A stretch of DNA of 64,000 nt from Pseudomonadota bacterium (GCA_021845505.1 JAJZVU010000014.1:19842-83841), one strand, 5' to 3'. Positions 48,817 to 58,075 are shown, counted from the first letter of the stretch. The notes: a model not told the origin generated them from the sequence alone. Numbers and translations: made by a program.

Positions 48817-49110
48817 ATGTCCCTCGATAGACAGAATCCCCGTCGCCGATGGCGACTGCGCCTGTTGTGCGCCACCGCGGCGCTGCTCGGCAGCGGCGCC
48901 CAGGCGATGAGCGTTTCCCAGTATGGCCACAACCTGGCCAACGATGCGGACCATGCCGGCCATGCGGTCGTGCATGTCGGCGCGCAGACCGGTCGCGGAG
49001 TGGTGCATGCCGCGAAGACGGTAGGCAAGGACATCGCCAGCGGAGTCTCGCACGGCTACCACGCCACGCGGCGCGCGCTGTCGGGCGGTTCGTCGCAGTC
49101 CAAGCCCTGA
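48817..49110 (+). CDS. Hypothetical small exported His-rich protein
   Basis: This 97-residue product has a signal peptide (RRRWRLRLLCATAALLGSGAQA) and a mature part of about 65 residues with many His and Ala (NLANDADHAGHAVVHVGAQTGRGVVHAAKTVGKD). GGAG lies six bases before the ATG at 48817; an ATG at 48811 is also in frame. I do not know the family. Confidence 0.55.
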   Translation: MSLDRQNPRRRWRLRLLCATAALLGSGAQAMSVSQYGHNLANDADHAGHAVVHVGAQTGRGVVHAAKTVGKDIASGVSHGYHATRRALSGGSSQSKP

Positions 49111-49170
49111 AGGCGCGCAACCGCGCAGCCGCGCCGGCCGGCCTGCGCGCCGGACACGGCCCCGATGGCC

Positions 49171-49464
49171 TCACAGCAACGCGAACGCCAGCAGCACGCT
49201 GCACACCGCCATGATGGTGAGCGCGACCATGAACGCGGTGTCGGCGTACTCCTCCAGTCCGTGCAGCTTGCGGTCGCGCAGCGACAGGTAGGACAGCGCC
49301 GCGCTGCCCAGGAAGATCAGGCCGTCGAGCGCGAGGAAGCGATCGACCAGGGTGGCGAAATGCCCGAGGCGCAGCAAGCGGATGATCGACACCACGGTCA
49401 TGCACACCCCGAGCATGGTCGCCGAGGTGGGCAGGATGTGGCCGGACAAGGGTTGGCGGTTCAT
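49171..49464 (-). CDS. Small integral membrane protein of unknown function
   Basis: The 97-residue product has three predicted membrane segments: GHILPTSATMLGVCMTVVSI, VDRFLALDGLIFLGSAALSYL and YADTAFMVALTIMAVCSVLL. It includes the soluble turn RDRKLHGLEEYAD. The pattern is seen in small conserved proteins of proteobacteria, without an assigned role that I know of. Confidence 0.6.
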   Translation of the reverse strand: MNRQPLSGHILPTSATMLGVCMTVVSIIRLLRLGHFATLVDRFLALDGLIFLGSAALSYLSLRDRKLHGLEEYADTAFMVALTIMAVCSVLLAFALL

Positions 49465-50081
49465 CGCGCGAGGCGTGGCGCAAGCCGGGAAATCGCGGCG
49501 GCGGCGGCCTGCGCCGCGAGGCCGCGCCTGCTGGCGCAGTCTGAGCGCGAGCGCTGAAGTCTGGCTTAACAGGCCGGCGAAGGACCGCGGCCCCCCGCGC
49601 GCGGGGCCGCGCGATCAGCGGCCGGGCGCCCGGCCCCGCGCCGGGGTGGACGCCCGTCGCGCTCGCGGCGACGCCGCGCAGGCGACCGGCGGCACGCTCG
49701 ACTAGCATCGATCGATCGGCTGGCCGAGCCGAAGCCATCGATGGTGCCGTCTCCCGCGGACATCGGCACCGAACCGTCGAACCTCGACTTCGACACCCTG
49801 GCCCGCCGGCGCCGCCGGCCCGGCGGTGGATTCGATACATGTTCTGTTCGCGTTTTTGCCTCTTATGTAGCAAAGAATCCGGCGCCCCACAGCCCTTGCC
49901 CGAGCTCGATTGCCGCTCCATCGAGCAGGAAGCAGCAGGGCGATGCGGAGACCCCGGATAATGGTGATACGCCTTTTCGCGTTTCGTATGTTTTGTGTAT
50001 CATGATCAGCCCTCGATCGAGGCTGCTCCGCGGCCTCGGCCGTCCCCGTGCCGCCCGGCGCCCGTCACCCCGAGGTCCGCG
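49465..50081. other. 617-base non-coding region upstream of paaZ
   Basis: No convincing gene is present. The distal part is GC-rich. The last 250 bases are AT-richer and hold the paaZ promoter region. GATAC occurs at 49834-49838 and 49966-49970, each followed within about 15 bases by TCGCGTTT, suggesting a duplicated regulatory segment. Confidence 0.5.
49966..50006 (+). promoter_or_regulatory. paaZ promoter with GATAC / GTATCATGAT motif pair
   Basis: GATAC at 49966-49970 is followed 31 bases later (start to start) by GTATCATGAT at 49997-50006. TATCAT inside it resembles a -10 box. The same 10-mer, in the same orientation to transcription and with GATAC 32 bases upstream, occurs at the diiron operon promoter. 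A common repressor, possibly PaaX, is plausible. Confidence 0.6.
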
Positions 50082-52136
50082 ATGACCGTCCCCACCCTGC
50101 AAAGCCTGATCGCCGGTCGCTGGATCGGCAACGAGCCCGCCGCCGCGCTGTCCTGCGCTGTCGACGGCCGCACCATCTACCACACCCATGCCGAGCTGCC
50201 CGACTTCGCGCAGGCGCTGGAGCACGCGCGCGCGGCCGGGCTGCGCGGCCTGCTGGCGCTGGACTTCCAGGAGCGCGCGGCGCGCCTGAAGGCGCTGGCG
50301 GCCTACCTGCTGGAGCGCAAGGAACAGCTCTACGCGGTGTCGGCGCTGACGGGCGCGACCCGCACCGACGGCTGGATCGACATCGAGGGCGGAATCGGCA
50401 CCCTGTACGCCTATGCGTCGCTGGCGTCGAACGGACTGCCCTCGGGCAACCTGGTGCACGAAGGCCCGGCGGTCCCGCTGGGCAAGAAGGGCGGGTTCGC
50501 CGGCAGCCATGTGCTGGTTCCCCGCAACGGGGTCGCGGTGCATATCAACGCCTTCAACTTCCCCGTCTGGGGCATGCTGGAGAAGTTCGCCCCGTCGTTC
50601 CTGGCCGCGATGCCCTGCGTGGTCAAGCCGGCCACCGCCACCAGCTACCTGACCGAGGCCACGGTGCGCCTGATGGCCGGCAGCGGCATCCTCCCCGAGG
50701 GTTGCCTGCAACTGATCATCGGAGGCACCGGCGACCTGCTCGATCGCCTGCAGGGCCAGGACATGGTGACCTTCACCGGATCGGCGCAGACCGCTGCGCG
50801 GCTGCGCGCCACCGCTGCGCTGGTGCGCAATTCGGTGCCTTTCAACGCCGAGGCCGATTCGCTGAACTGCTCGATCCTGGCGCCCGACGTGCGGGCCGAC
50901 GACCCCGAGTTCGAGCTGTTCGTGCGCGAGGTGGCGCGCGAGATGACGGTGAAGGCCGGCCAGAAGTGCACGGCCATCCGCCGCGCCATCGTGCCGCGCG
51001 CGCGCCTGGACGAGGTGCTGGCGCGGCTGCGCCAGACGCTGCAGCGCAGCGTGCTCGGCGACCCGGCCTGCGAAGGCGTCACGATGGGCCCGCTGGCCTC
51101 GCTGGCCCAGCTCGACGACGTGCGCTCGCGCGCGGCCGAGCTGCGCGCCACGGCCGACGTGGTGTTCGACGGCGACGCGCTGCCGCCGCCGCGCGGCGAG
51201 GGGGTCGCCGGCGGAGCCTTCCTGGCCCCCACGCTGCTGCTGGCGCGCGACCCCCATGGCAGCGCCGCGCACGAGGTCGAGGCCTTCGGCCCGGTGTGCA
51301 CCGTGATGGCCTACGAGGACATCGACCAGGCGGTCGACCTGGCGCTGCGGGGCCGCGGCAGCCTGGTCGGCTCGCTGGTCACCCACGACCCGCGGCTGGC
51401 CGCCGCGGTGGTCCCGCGGATCGCCGCGATGCACGGGCGGCTGCTGCTGCTCGACCGCGACTCGGCTGCCGAATCCACCGGCCACGGCTCGCCGCTGCCC
51501 GCCCTCAAGCACGGCGGCCCGGGACGCGCCGGCGGCGGCGAGGAGCTCGGCGGCCTGCGCGCGGTGCACCACCAGCTGCAGCGCTGCGCGCTGCAGGGCT
51601 CGCCGGCGATGCTGTCGGCGGTGGCCGGCGAGTACCTGCGGGGCGCTCCGGTGATCGAGTCGGAGCTGCACCCCTTCCGCCGCCACTTCGACGAACTGCG
51701 CATCGGCGAGTCGCTGCTGACCCACCGCCGCACCGTCAGCGAGGCCGACATCGTGCACTTCGGCGGGATCAGCGGAGACTACTTCTACATGCACTTCGAC
51801 GAAATCGCCGCTCGCGACAGCGAGTTCGGGCAGCGGATCGCCCACGGCTATTTCGTGCTGTCGGCCGCCGCCGGCCTGTTCGTCAGCCCGGCGCCCGGCC
51901 CGGTGCTGGCCAACTACGGCCTGGACAACCTGCGGTTCACCAAGCCGGTGGCCATCGGCGACACCATCCAGGCGCGCCTGACCTGCAAGCGCAAGATCGA
52001 CCGCAAGCGCAAGGACAGCAAGGGCGTCGGCCAGGGCGTCGTGGCATGGGACGTCGAGGTGCGCAACCAGCGCGGCGAAGTGGTCGCCAGCTACGACATC
52101 CTGACGCTGGTCGCGAAGCGGGCGACGCAAGACTGA
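50082..52136 (+). CDS. paaZ: PaaZ: oxepin-CoA hydrolase / 3-oxo-5,6-dehydrosuberyl-CoA semialdehyde dehydrogenase
   Basis: This 684-residue fusion has an N-terminal aldehyde dehydrogenase domain (about 1-525; INAFNFPVWGML, FTGSAQT, catalytic Cys296 in GQKCTAIRR). Its C-terminal MaoC-type hydratase domain (about 535-684) carries HFGGISGDYFYMHFDEIA with Asp566, matching E. coli Asp561. It hydrolytically opens oxepin-CoA and oxidises the resulting aldehyde with NADP+. The length matches E. coli PaaZ. It is transcribed alone on the plus strand and convergent with paaX. Confidence 0.95.
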   Translation: MTVPTLQSLIAGRWIGNEPAAALSCAVDGRTIYHTHAELPDFAQALEHARAAGLRGLLALDFQERAARLKALAAYLLERKEQLYAVSALTGATRTDGWIDIEGGIGTLYAYASLASNGLPSGNLVHEGPAVPLGKKGGFAGSHVLVPRNGVAVHINAFNFPVWGMLEKFAPSFLAAMPCVVKPATATSYLTEATVRLMAGSGILPEGCLQLIIGGTGDLLDRLQGQDMVTFTGSAQTAARLRATAALVRNSVPFNAEADSLNCSILAPDVRADDPEFELFVREVAREMTVKAGQKCTAIRRAIVPRARLDEVLARLRQTLQRSVLGDPACEGVTMGPLASLAQLDDVRSRAAELRATADVVFDGDALPPPRGEGVAGGAFLAPTLLLARDPHGSAAHEVEAFGPVCTVMAYEDIDQAVDLALRGRGSLVGSLVTHDPRLAAAVVPRIAAMHGRLLLLDRDSAAESTGHGSPLPALKHGGPGRAGGGEELGGLRAVHHQLQRCALQGSPAMLSAVAGEYLRGAPVIESELHPFRRHFDELRIGESLLTHRRTVSEADIVHFGGISGDYFYMHFDEIAARDSEFGQRIAHGYFVLSAAAGLFVSPAPGPVLANYGLDNLRFTKPVAIGDTIQARLTCKRKIDRKRKDSKGVGQGVVAWDVEVRNQRGEVVASYDILTLVAKRATQD

Positions 52137-52190
52137 CGCATCCCCGGGCCCCGGCCCGGCGAGCGCCGCGCCGGCCGGCGGCGTGCCGGG

Positions 52191-52220
52191 GCTCAGGCGG
52201 GCTCAGGCGGGCTCAGGCGG
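52191..52220. repeat. Three 10-bp tandem repeats at the paaX stop codon
   Basis: GCTCAGGCGG is repeated exactly three times at 52191-52200, 52201-52210 and 52211-52220. A partial copy follows at 52221. The paaX stop codon (complement of 52213-52215) lies in the copy nearest the gene; the other two copies are downstream of it. This is probably slippage-generated. Confidence 0.75.
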
Positions 52221-53214
52221 GCTGCAGCGGATCCTCGTCGGCGAAGCGCCGCAAGCGCGGAGCATCGGCCTGCGGCGTGGCGCCGCTGGCCAGCCGCAGG
52301 TGCTCGTCGAGATAGGCCTCCGACGGACCCCACACGCGTCGGTAGATGTCCTTGCACAGCAGGCGCGCCTGCTGGCCTGGCCAGTCGGCGGGCAGCAGCA
52401 CGTCGGGCAGTTCCGGGTCGCGCAGCAGCAGCCGCCGATAGTCGTGGATCAGCAGCAGGCGCAGCAGGAAACACTGCTCGCCGTCGGCCGCGTCGGCCCC
52501 GTCGCCGCGCAGCGCGTCGCGCAGCGGGCGGTAGGCCGCGACGAAGGACTGGTAGTCGGCTGCCAGTTCGCCCAGGTTCCAGGCCCTGCGCACCAGGTCG
52601 GCATTGCTCGCCGATGCCGCGGCACGGGCGTCGACCGCCAGCAGCGGCAGCAAGGCCCCGAGCTGGGCGGACAGGCCGTCGGCGACGAGGGCGTCGAGCG
52701 CGTTGTCGATGTCGGCACCCGGATGCACGAAGCACTCTGCGCCGAGGGCGCCGAAGCCCTTCCAGGACAGGGCCGCGCGGATGCGCTCGCGAATCCTGGG
52801 TTCGAGTTCGCCGACCACCAGAACCAGGCGCCAGCGCCGGTCCCAGGGCGGCGCCGCCGAGGCGTAGATGCGGTGCGACGCCTCCTCGAAGCGCCGCCTG
52901 CCGATGTCGCTCAGCACGTAGTCGGCCCGTCGCCCCTGGGTTTGCGCGCTCAGCCAGCCGTCGCGTACCAGCCGGAACACCGAGGTGCGCACGAGCCGCT
53001 CGTTCAGTCCGAGCGGCTGCAGCAGGCGGATCAGGCTGCCCAGCCAGATGCGGCCGCCGCGCGGCAGCACCGCATCGCCGAACAGGGTGACGATCAACGA
53101 GCCGGCGCGCACGGGCTTGCGGCCGTGGAAGGCGTCCAGGTGGCGACGGATCGGGGAATCGGGCACGGTGGATCGCGGTGCGTCGGATGGGGTCGGGCGG
53201 GGCAAAGCCGCCAA
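52213..53214 (-). CDS. paaX: PaaX-family transcriptional repressor of phenylacetate catabolism
   Basis: This 333-residue PaaX-family protein has an N-terminal winged helix (SLIVTLFGDAVLPRGGRIWLGSLIRLLQPLGLNERLVRTSVFRLVRDGWLSAQTQGRRADYVLS), the PaaX central domain (WDRRWRLVLVVG) and the C-terminal PaaX domain (LLRLLLIHDYRRLLLRDPELPDVLLPADWPG). PaaX is released from DNA by phenylacetyl-CoA. The conserved protein may start at the GTG about codon 17. It is the last gene of the diiron operon, so autoregulation is likely. Confidence 0.9.
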   Translation of the reverse strand: MAALPRPTPSDAPRSTVPDSPIRRHLDAFHGRKPVRAGSLIVTLFGDAVLPRGGRIWLGSLIRLLQPLGLNERLVRTSVFRLVRDGWLSAQTQGRRADYVLSDIGRRRFEEASHRIYASAAPPWDRRWRLVLVVGELEPRIRERIRAALSWKGFGALGAECFVHPGADIDNALDALVADGLSAQLGALLPLLAVDARAAASASNADLVRRAWNLGELAADYQSFVAAYRPLRDALRGDGADAADGEQCFLLRLLLIHDYRRLLLRDPELPDVLLPADWPGQQARLLCKDIYRRVWGPSEAYLDEHLRLASGATPQADAPRLRRFADEDPLQPA

Positions 53215-53250
53215 TGGTAGCTGCGCGCGGCCGCGGGTAGCCGCCTGCCC

Positions 53251-55962
53251 TCAGGCGCGCGCCGCCGGCGCGCCCTGCCCCGCCGGCTCGTCCAGCGCCA
53301 GCACCACCCGCTTCAGCGTGGCCTCGTCCGGGTGGGGCAGCACCGAAAAGCCCAGCGCCTTCATCAGTCCGAGCATGCGCGCGTTGTCGGCGTAGACGTC
53401 GCCGACCATCGCGCGTGCCCCGCCGACGCGCGCGCAGTCGATGATCGCCGCCATGAGGCGGCGCCCGAGGCCTCGGCGTTGCCAGGCATCGGCAACCGCC
53501 AGCGCGAATTCGACCGATTGGCCGTCGGGCAGCCGCGCATAGCGCGCACTGCCGACCTGGCGCTCGACTCCGCCGTCGACCAGCGTGGCCAGCAGCGCCA
53601 TCTCGCGGTCGTAGTCGATCTGGGTCATGCGCGCGACCACGCTGGGCGGAACCTCGCCCGCCGGCCCCATGAAGCGCATGCGGCGGGCCTCGGGCGAGAG
53701 CGCATCGATGAAGGCGCGCTCCAGCACCGCGTCCTCCGGGCGCACCGGCCGCACCGTGACCACGCTGCCGTCGGGCATCGCCCACTGACGCCGCAGGTGC
53801 CCCGGATAGGGGTGGATCGCCATGTGGGCGTAGCGGTCGCTGCCCGGGTTGATGGTCGGATCGATCACCATGCGCACGTCGGCGGCCAGCGCGCCCTGCT
53901 CGTCGAGCAGCAGCGGATCGATGCGCAGCTCACGGATCCACGGCAGCTCGCAGGCCATGTCCGATACCGCCAGCAGCACCGCCTCGAGGGCCGCGCGGTC
54001 GGCCGCCGGCAGATGGCCGAAGGCATCCAGCGTGCGCGACACAGCGGCCGACGTGATGAGATCGCGCGCGAGGTAGGCGTTCAGCGGCGGCAGCGCCACC
54101 GCGCGGTCGCGGTCGATCTGGCCGCTGCGCCCCCCGGCGCCGAACACCAGCACCGGGCCGAAGGTGGGGTCGCGCAACACGCCGACCATGAGCTCGCGGG
54201 CATGCGGGCGCGCCGCGCAGGCTTCGATGGCGACTCCGCGCACCCGCGCGTCGGGCCGCGCCGCGCGCGCGGCCTGCACGAGTTGGCCGAAGGCCTCGCG
54301 CACCGCCTCGGCGCTGCCCAGCGGCTGGCGCGTCCACGTGTCGTCGGCGGGCGGCAGCAGGTCCGGCGCCTCGACGCGCAAGCACACCGGCCAGCCGGCG
54401 CGCTCGGCGGCGAACATCGCCTCGGTGGCATCGTGGGCCACCAGCACCGGCGACACCGGCACGCCCCAGGCCGCGAGCAGAGCGCGCGACTCCATGGCCG
54501 ACAGCACGCTGCGGCGCTCGGCGACCAGCGCTTCGATCAGCGGGCGCGGACGCGCGCCCGACGATGGCGCGCCGGCGCGGGTCGCGCCGGGAACCTGCAG
54601 CAACAGCTTCTGGTTGGCGAAGTAGCGGGAGATATCGCAGAACAGCTCGATCACCGTGTCCGGGCTGCGGAACACCGGAATGCCCGCTTCGTCGAGGATG
54701 CGCCGCGCCTCGGCCACCCGCTCGCCGCCCATGAAGCAGCAGCACACGGTCGTCGGCAGGCCGCGCGCGATGTCGGCGATGCCGCGCGCCACCTGCTGCG
54801 CCGGCGCCGGCGCCAGCGGCGACAGCATGACCAGCGTGGCATGCACATGGGCGTCCTGCGCCAGCGCGCGGATGCACTCCAGGTAGCGCTCCGGGGTGGC
54901 GTCGCCGCCGAGGTCGATGGGCATCGCGCCGTCCCAGCCGTGGGGCAGCAGGCCGCGCAGCGCCTGCACGGTGTCGGAGGTCAGCCGCGCCAGCGGAACG
55001 CCCAGCGCATCGGCGCAATCGGCCGCCATCGCCCCCGGCCCGGTGCCGTTGCACACGATGGCCAACTGGCTTCCGCGCGGCCGGAAGCCTTCGGCCAGGC
55101 CCTTGGCGGCGTGGAACAACTGGCTGATTCCCCGCACCCGCACCACGCCGGCGCGCCGCACCGCGGCATCGAACACGGCGTCGCCGTAGTTGCGCGGGTC
55201 GAGGGTGGCGTCCTGCGCTTCGCCGTCGCTGCCCGACTTGAGCAGCAGCACCGGCTTGACCCGCGCCGCCGAGCGCAGCGCGCTGAGGAAGCGGCGTGCC
55301 TGGCGCACCCGCTCGACGTGCAGCAGGACGAAGCGCGTGCGGTCGTCGTGCACCAGGTAATCCAGCACCTCGCCGAAATCGATGTCGATCGCGGCGCCCA
55401 GGTTCACCGCCGCGGACACGCCGATGCGATTCATCGCGGCCCAGTCCAGCACCGCGGCGCACATCGCCCCCGACTGGGTCACCAGCGCGAGATCGCCGGG
55501 CTGCACCTGCACGTCGGCGAAGGTCGCGTTCAGCCCGATGCTCGGGCGCATCAGCCCCAGCGACTTGCCTCCCAGCAGCCTGACCCCGCCGCTGCGCGCC
55601 ACGTCGAGCACCCGCTGGCGCAGCAGTTCGGCGCCGCTGCCTGCGGTGGCCAGGTCGCTGAGCAGCACCGCCTGGCGCACGCCCGCGCGCGCGCACTGCT
55701 CGACAATGCCGGGAACCGAGCGCGGCGCGGTGGCGATGATCGCCAGGTCGATGCGCCCTTCGATGGCCTCCAGCGACGCCACGCAGCGATGCTGCAGCAC
55801 CTCGTCGTGCTTGGGGTTGACGGCCCACACGCGACCGGCGTAGCCGCCGGCCAGCAGGTTGGCGAACACGAAATGCGCGGTCGAATCGGGGCGCGGCGAG
55901 GCGCCGATGACGGCGACCGACTCGGGCTCGAACAATCGCGCAAGCTGATGGCTTTGCTGCAT
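53251..55962 (-). CDS. PatZ-like NDP-forming acyl-CoA synthetase/GNAT fusion, probable protein acyltransferase
   Basis: This 903-residue fusion has a CoA-binding domain (VAVIGASPRP), succinyl-CoA ligase-like domains (TQSGAMCAAVLDWA), an ATP-grasp-like region (VFGAGGRSGQIDRDRAVALPPLN) and a C-terminal GNAT domain (about 735-890; FALAVADAWQRRGLGRRLMAAII). In active ADP-forming ligases a phosphorylated His lies in a SHTG motif after KSG. Here residues 242-260 read KSGSDGEAQDATLDPRNYG, with no His. That loss is seen in PatZ/Pat, which acetylate lysines of AMP-forming acyl-CoA ligases, so PaaK and Fcs are possible targets. It lies between reductase (21 bases) and paaX (36 bases). Confidence 0.78.
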   Translation of the reverse strand: MQQSHQLARLFEPESVAVIGASPRPDSTAHFVFANLLAGGYAGRVWAVNPKHDEVLQHRCVASLEAIEGRIDLAIIATAPRSVPGIVEQCARAGVRQAVLLSDLATAGSGAELLRQRVLDVARSGGVRLLGGKSLGLMRPSIGLNATFADVQVQPGDLALVTQSGAMCAAVLDWAAMNRIGVSAAVNLGAAIDIDFGEVLDYLVHDDRTRFVLLHVERVRQARRFLSALRSAARVKPVLLLKSGSDGEAQDATLDPRNYGDAVFDAAVRRAGVVRVRGISQLFHAAKGLAEGFRPRGSQLAIVCNGTGPGAMAADCADALGVPLARLTSDTVQALRGLLPHGWDGAMPIDLGGDATPERYLECIRALAQDAHVHATLVMLSPLAPAPAQQVARGIADIARGLPTTVCCCFMGGERVAEARRILDEAGIPVFRSPDTVIELFCDISRYFANQKLLLQVPGATRAGAPSSGARPRPLIEALVAERRSVLSAMESRALLAAWGVPVSPVLVAHDATEAMFAAERAGWPVCLRVEAPDLLPPADDTWTRQPLGSAEAVREAFGQLVQAARAARPDARVRGVAIEACAARPHARELMVGVLRDPTFGPVLVFGAGGRSGQIDRDRAVALPPLNAYLARDLITSAAVSRTLDAFGHLPAADRAALEAVLLAVSDMACELPWIRELRIDPLLLDEQGALAADVRMVIDPTINPGSDRYAHMAIHPYPGHLRRQWAMPDGSVVTVRPVRPEDAVLERAFIDALSPEARRMRFMGPAGEVPPSVVARMTQIDYDREMALLATLVDGGVERQVGSARYARLPDGQSVEFALAVADAWQRRGLGRRLMAAIIDCARVGGARAMVGDVYADNARMLGLMKALGFSVLPHPDEATLKRVVLALDEPAGQGAPAARA

Positions 55963-55983
55963 CGCGCCTCCCCGGCGGTGGAC

Positions 55984-57033
55984 TCAGCCCCCCGCCTGCG
56001 CAGCCTGCACGGGCTGCTGCTGTTCGAAGAAACCCTCGCTGTGCACCCGATCCTCGCGCGCGCCCAGGCGACGCAGCGTGGCCAGGCAGGAGTCGACGAA
56101 GGCGGGACTGCCGGCGACGAACACGCTGTGCCGCGACAGATCCGCGAAGCGCTGCTCCAGCAGCGCGTCGACACGCCCGTGCAGATAGCCGGCGCCCTCC
56201 TCGGCGCGCTCGCGGGTGAGGGTGAGCAGATAGTCGAAATTGCGGTGCTTGGTGCGCCACCAGGCCATCAGCCCGGTGCCGTAGACGTCCTCGCGGGTGC
56301 GCGCCGAGACCACCAGGGTCACCGGGCGACGGTAACCCCGCCGCAGCGCGGCCTCGGTCAACGCCAGGATCGGCGCCAGACCGGTGCCGGCGGCCAGGCA
56401 CAGCACCGGGGTGTCGACCGAGGGGTCGCCGATGAAGGTGCCGTAGGCTCCCGAGAGCTTGACCTGGGCGCCGGGCTCGAGCACGTCGTGGATCCAGGCG
56501 CTGGTCGCGCCGCCTTCGGAACGCGCCACCTGCAGCACGATCTCCCCGTCGGGCCGCGGCGCGTTGGCGATCGAGTAGGCACGCGGGGCGATTGCCGCCC
56601 GCTCGTCGCCCAGCGTGACGTACTGGCCCGGCCAGTAGCGTATCGGCTGGCCCACCGGACGCAGCCGCAACTCGACCACCCGCGCGGCCAGCGGCCGCTT
56701 GTCGACGACGACGAACAGCGCGAGTTCGCGCGGCGGGAACAGCTTGGGCCGCGCGTCGGCGGTGCCCCACTCGATCACCAGTTCGTCGGAAATCGGCTTG
56801 GCCATGCACATCAGGCCGTAGCCCTGGCGGCGCTCGTCCTGCGACAGCGCCATGTCGAGCACCATGCCCTGGTCGAACTGACCGGACAGCACCTTGACCT
56901 TGCATTCGCCGCAGGCCCCGGCCCGGCAGTTGTTCGGCAGGGCATAGCCGGCCTTCTCCAGCGCCATCAGCACGGTGTCCCCCTGGCTGCAGGGCACCGC
57001 CGCGCCCGAGGGCTGGATCACGATACGCGCCAT
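55984..57033 (-). CDS. [2Fe-2S]/FAD reductase partnering the diiron protein
   Basis: This 349-residue oxygenase reductase has an N-terminal plant-type ferredoxin domain with Cys36, Cys41, Cys44 and Cys76. An FAD-binding domain follows (RAYSIANAPRPDGEIVLQV), then an NAD(P)H-binding domain (AAGTGLAPILALTEAAL) and the C-terminal HSVFVAGSPAFVDSCLATL. This order (Fe-S first) is that of BenC, MmoC and TmoF. PaaE has the flavin part first and the ferredoxin last, so this is not PaaE. It starts 13 bases after the diiron gene and would deliver NAD(P)H electrons to it. Confidence 0.85.
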   Translation of the reverse strand: MARIVIQPSGAAVPCSQGDTVLMALEKAGYALPNNCRAGACGECKVKVLSGQFDQGMVLDMALSQDERRQGYGLMCMAKPISDELVIEWGTADARPKLFPPRELALFVVVDKRPLAARVVELRLRPVGQPIRYWPGQYVTLGDERAAIAPRAYSIANAPRPDGEIVLQVARSEGGATSAWIHDVLEPGAQVKLSGAYGTFIGDPSVDTPVLCLAAGTGLAPILALTEAALRRGYRRPVTLVVSARTREDVYGTGLMAWWRTKHRNFDYLLTLTRERAEEGAGYLHGRVDALLEQRFADLSRHSVFVAGSPAFVDSCLATLRRLGAREDRVHSEGFFEQQQPVQAAQAGG

Positions 57034-57046
57034 GTCGTCGTCGTCC

Positions 57047-58075
57047 TCAAAACACGGGGATGATGTCTTCCATCGCGGTGTCCGACACCTCCTCGCCGGT
57101 GACGCCCACCTCGGGAATCGCCGGGAAGGGGATATGGTAGGTGTCGAGCACCCCCTTGAGGTTGAGGATCGCGCGGCGCCAGTTCTCCTTCTTCGCCTCG
57201 TAGCTCGGAATGCCGAAGCCGGCGCCGCGCGCCACCTCCTCGGCCTCGCGCTGGTTGGCGATGAAATCCTTGGGCAGGTCCCAGAAGTCCATCGGCGGCT
57301 CGAACAGCACCGCGGACAGGAACAGGTAGCCGGCGCGGATCTGCTTGGTCACGATGGCGCGGTTTTCCGGCCCCATCCTGGGGTAGTCGCGCTCCATCAC
57401 CGCCATGCAGATGGCCATGTGCCGGCCCTCGTCGCGGCCGATGTTCTTGAAGCCTTCCTTGAACACGGCCTCGCGCGAGTTGTCGTACATCTGCTTGAAG
57501 ATGGTCGCGGCGGCGATCTCGCCCATCAGGAAGGAGCTGAACAGCACGGCCAGGTCGTACTTGGGAACGGCCTGCTTGTAGCCGCTCCAGTAGCGCCCGC
57601 CGTTGAAGTACAGCCACTTGGCGTTCTTCTGCAGGCGACGCCCGAGATCGGTCTTGGGCTGGTAGCTCAGCGGGTCGGGATGGCCGAGCATGCGGGTGAT
57701 CGCCAGGCCGCACATGATCTCGTGGTTCTGCTCGTCGCGGGTGACCGAGAAGAAGCACTTGCGCACCGGATCCTCCTCGTGCACTTCGTAGGTCTTGATC
57801 AGAGCCTCGGCGAACACCGGCGGCGCGGAGGCGTCGAACACCGACAGCAGGGTCCACCAGTAGGCGATGGCCTCGCGCTCCTCCCAGGTGTAGCTGTCCA
57901 CGTCCAGGGTGTCCCAGGGCAGCTTCTCCGGATCCCAGTTCTCGCGCAGCGAGGCCTCCCATACCTCCTGCAGCTTGCGCGTGTGGGAATGCCACGACAG
58001 CGGGTAGACGTTGGGCTGCGGGGTCGGCGGCGGGAATTCCATGCTGTCCGACAAACGCTCGTTGTGTCCTGCCAT
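57047..58075 (-). CDS. R2/R2lox-like ferritin-fold dimetal carboxylate protein, candidate phenylacetyl-CoA oxygenase
   Basis: This 342-residue protein has two helix-pair metal motifs: Glu115-x-x-His118 (RDEQNHEIM) and Glu216-x-x-His219 (NIGRDEGRHMA). Glu186 (LMGEIAA) is the partner of the second pair, and Asp81 or Glu90 the likely partner of the first. The overall pattern (ENWDPEKLPWD near the start; IGRDEGRHMA) resembles ribonucleotide reductase R2-like oxidases. No His sits four residues before Glu216, so it is not AurF. It is unlike PaaA, which has EAGH and ESFH. GAGGAG fixes the start at 58075. It is the first gene of an operon with its reductase and is divergent from paaG-H-I-K-J. Its reaction is unproven. 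Confidence 0.72.
   Translation of the reverse strand: MAGHNERLSDSMEFPPPTPQPNVYPLSWHSHTRKLQEVWEASLRENWDPEKLPWDTLDVDSYTWEEREAIAYWWTLLSVFDASAPPVFAEALIKTYEVHEEDPVRKCFFSVTRDEQNHEIMCGLAITRMLGHPDPLSYQPKTDLGRRLQKNAKWLYFNGGRYWSGYKQAVPKYDLAVLFSSFLMGEIAAATIFKQMYDNSREAVFKEGFKNIGRDEGRHMAICMAVMERDYPRMGPENRAIVTKQIRAGYLFLSAVLFEPPMDFWDLPKDFIANQREAEEVARGAGFGIPSYEAKKENWRRAILNLKGVLDTYHIPFPAIPEVGVTGEEVSDTAMEDIIPVF

Noticed and set aside
49741..50085. Possible 114-residue protein upstream of paaZ
   Set aside because: No ribosome-binding site, no family motif, and it runs through the promoter region.
52191..52220. Short direct repeats as a CRISPR remnant
   Set aside because: Units are 10 bases, contiguous and without spacers, and no cas gene is present.
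55984..57033. Annotation of the reductase as PaaE
   Set aside because: PaaE has the ferredoxin domain at the C-terminus. Here the Cys36/41/44/76 cluster is N-terminal, as in BenC/MmoC reductases.
57047..58075. Annotation of the diiron protein as PaaA, BoxB or AurF
   Set aside because: The metal motifs DEQNHE and DEGRHM differ from PaaA (EAGH, ESFH). The length is too short for BoxB, and the extra AurF His four residues before the second ExxH Glu is absent.
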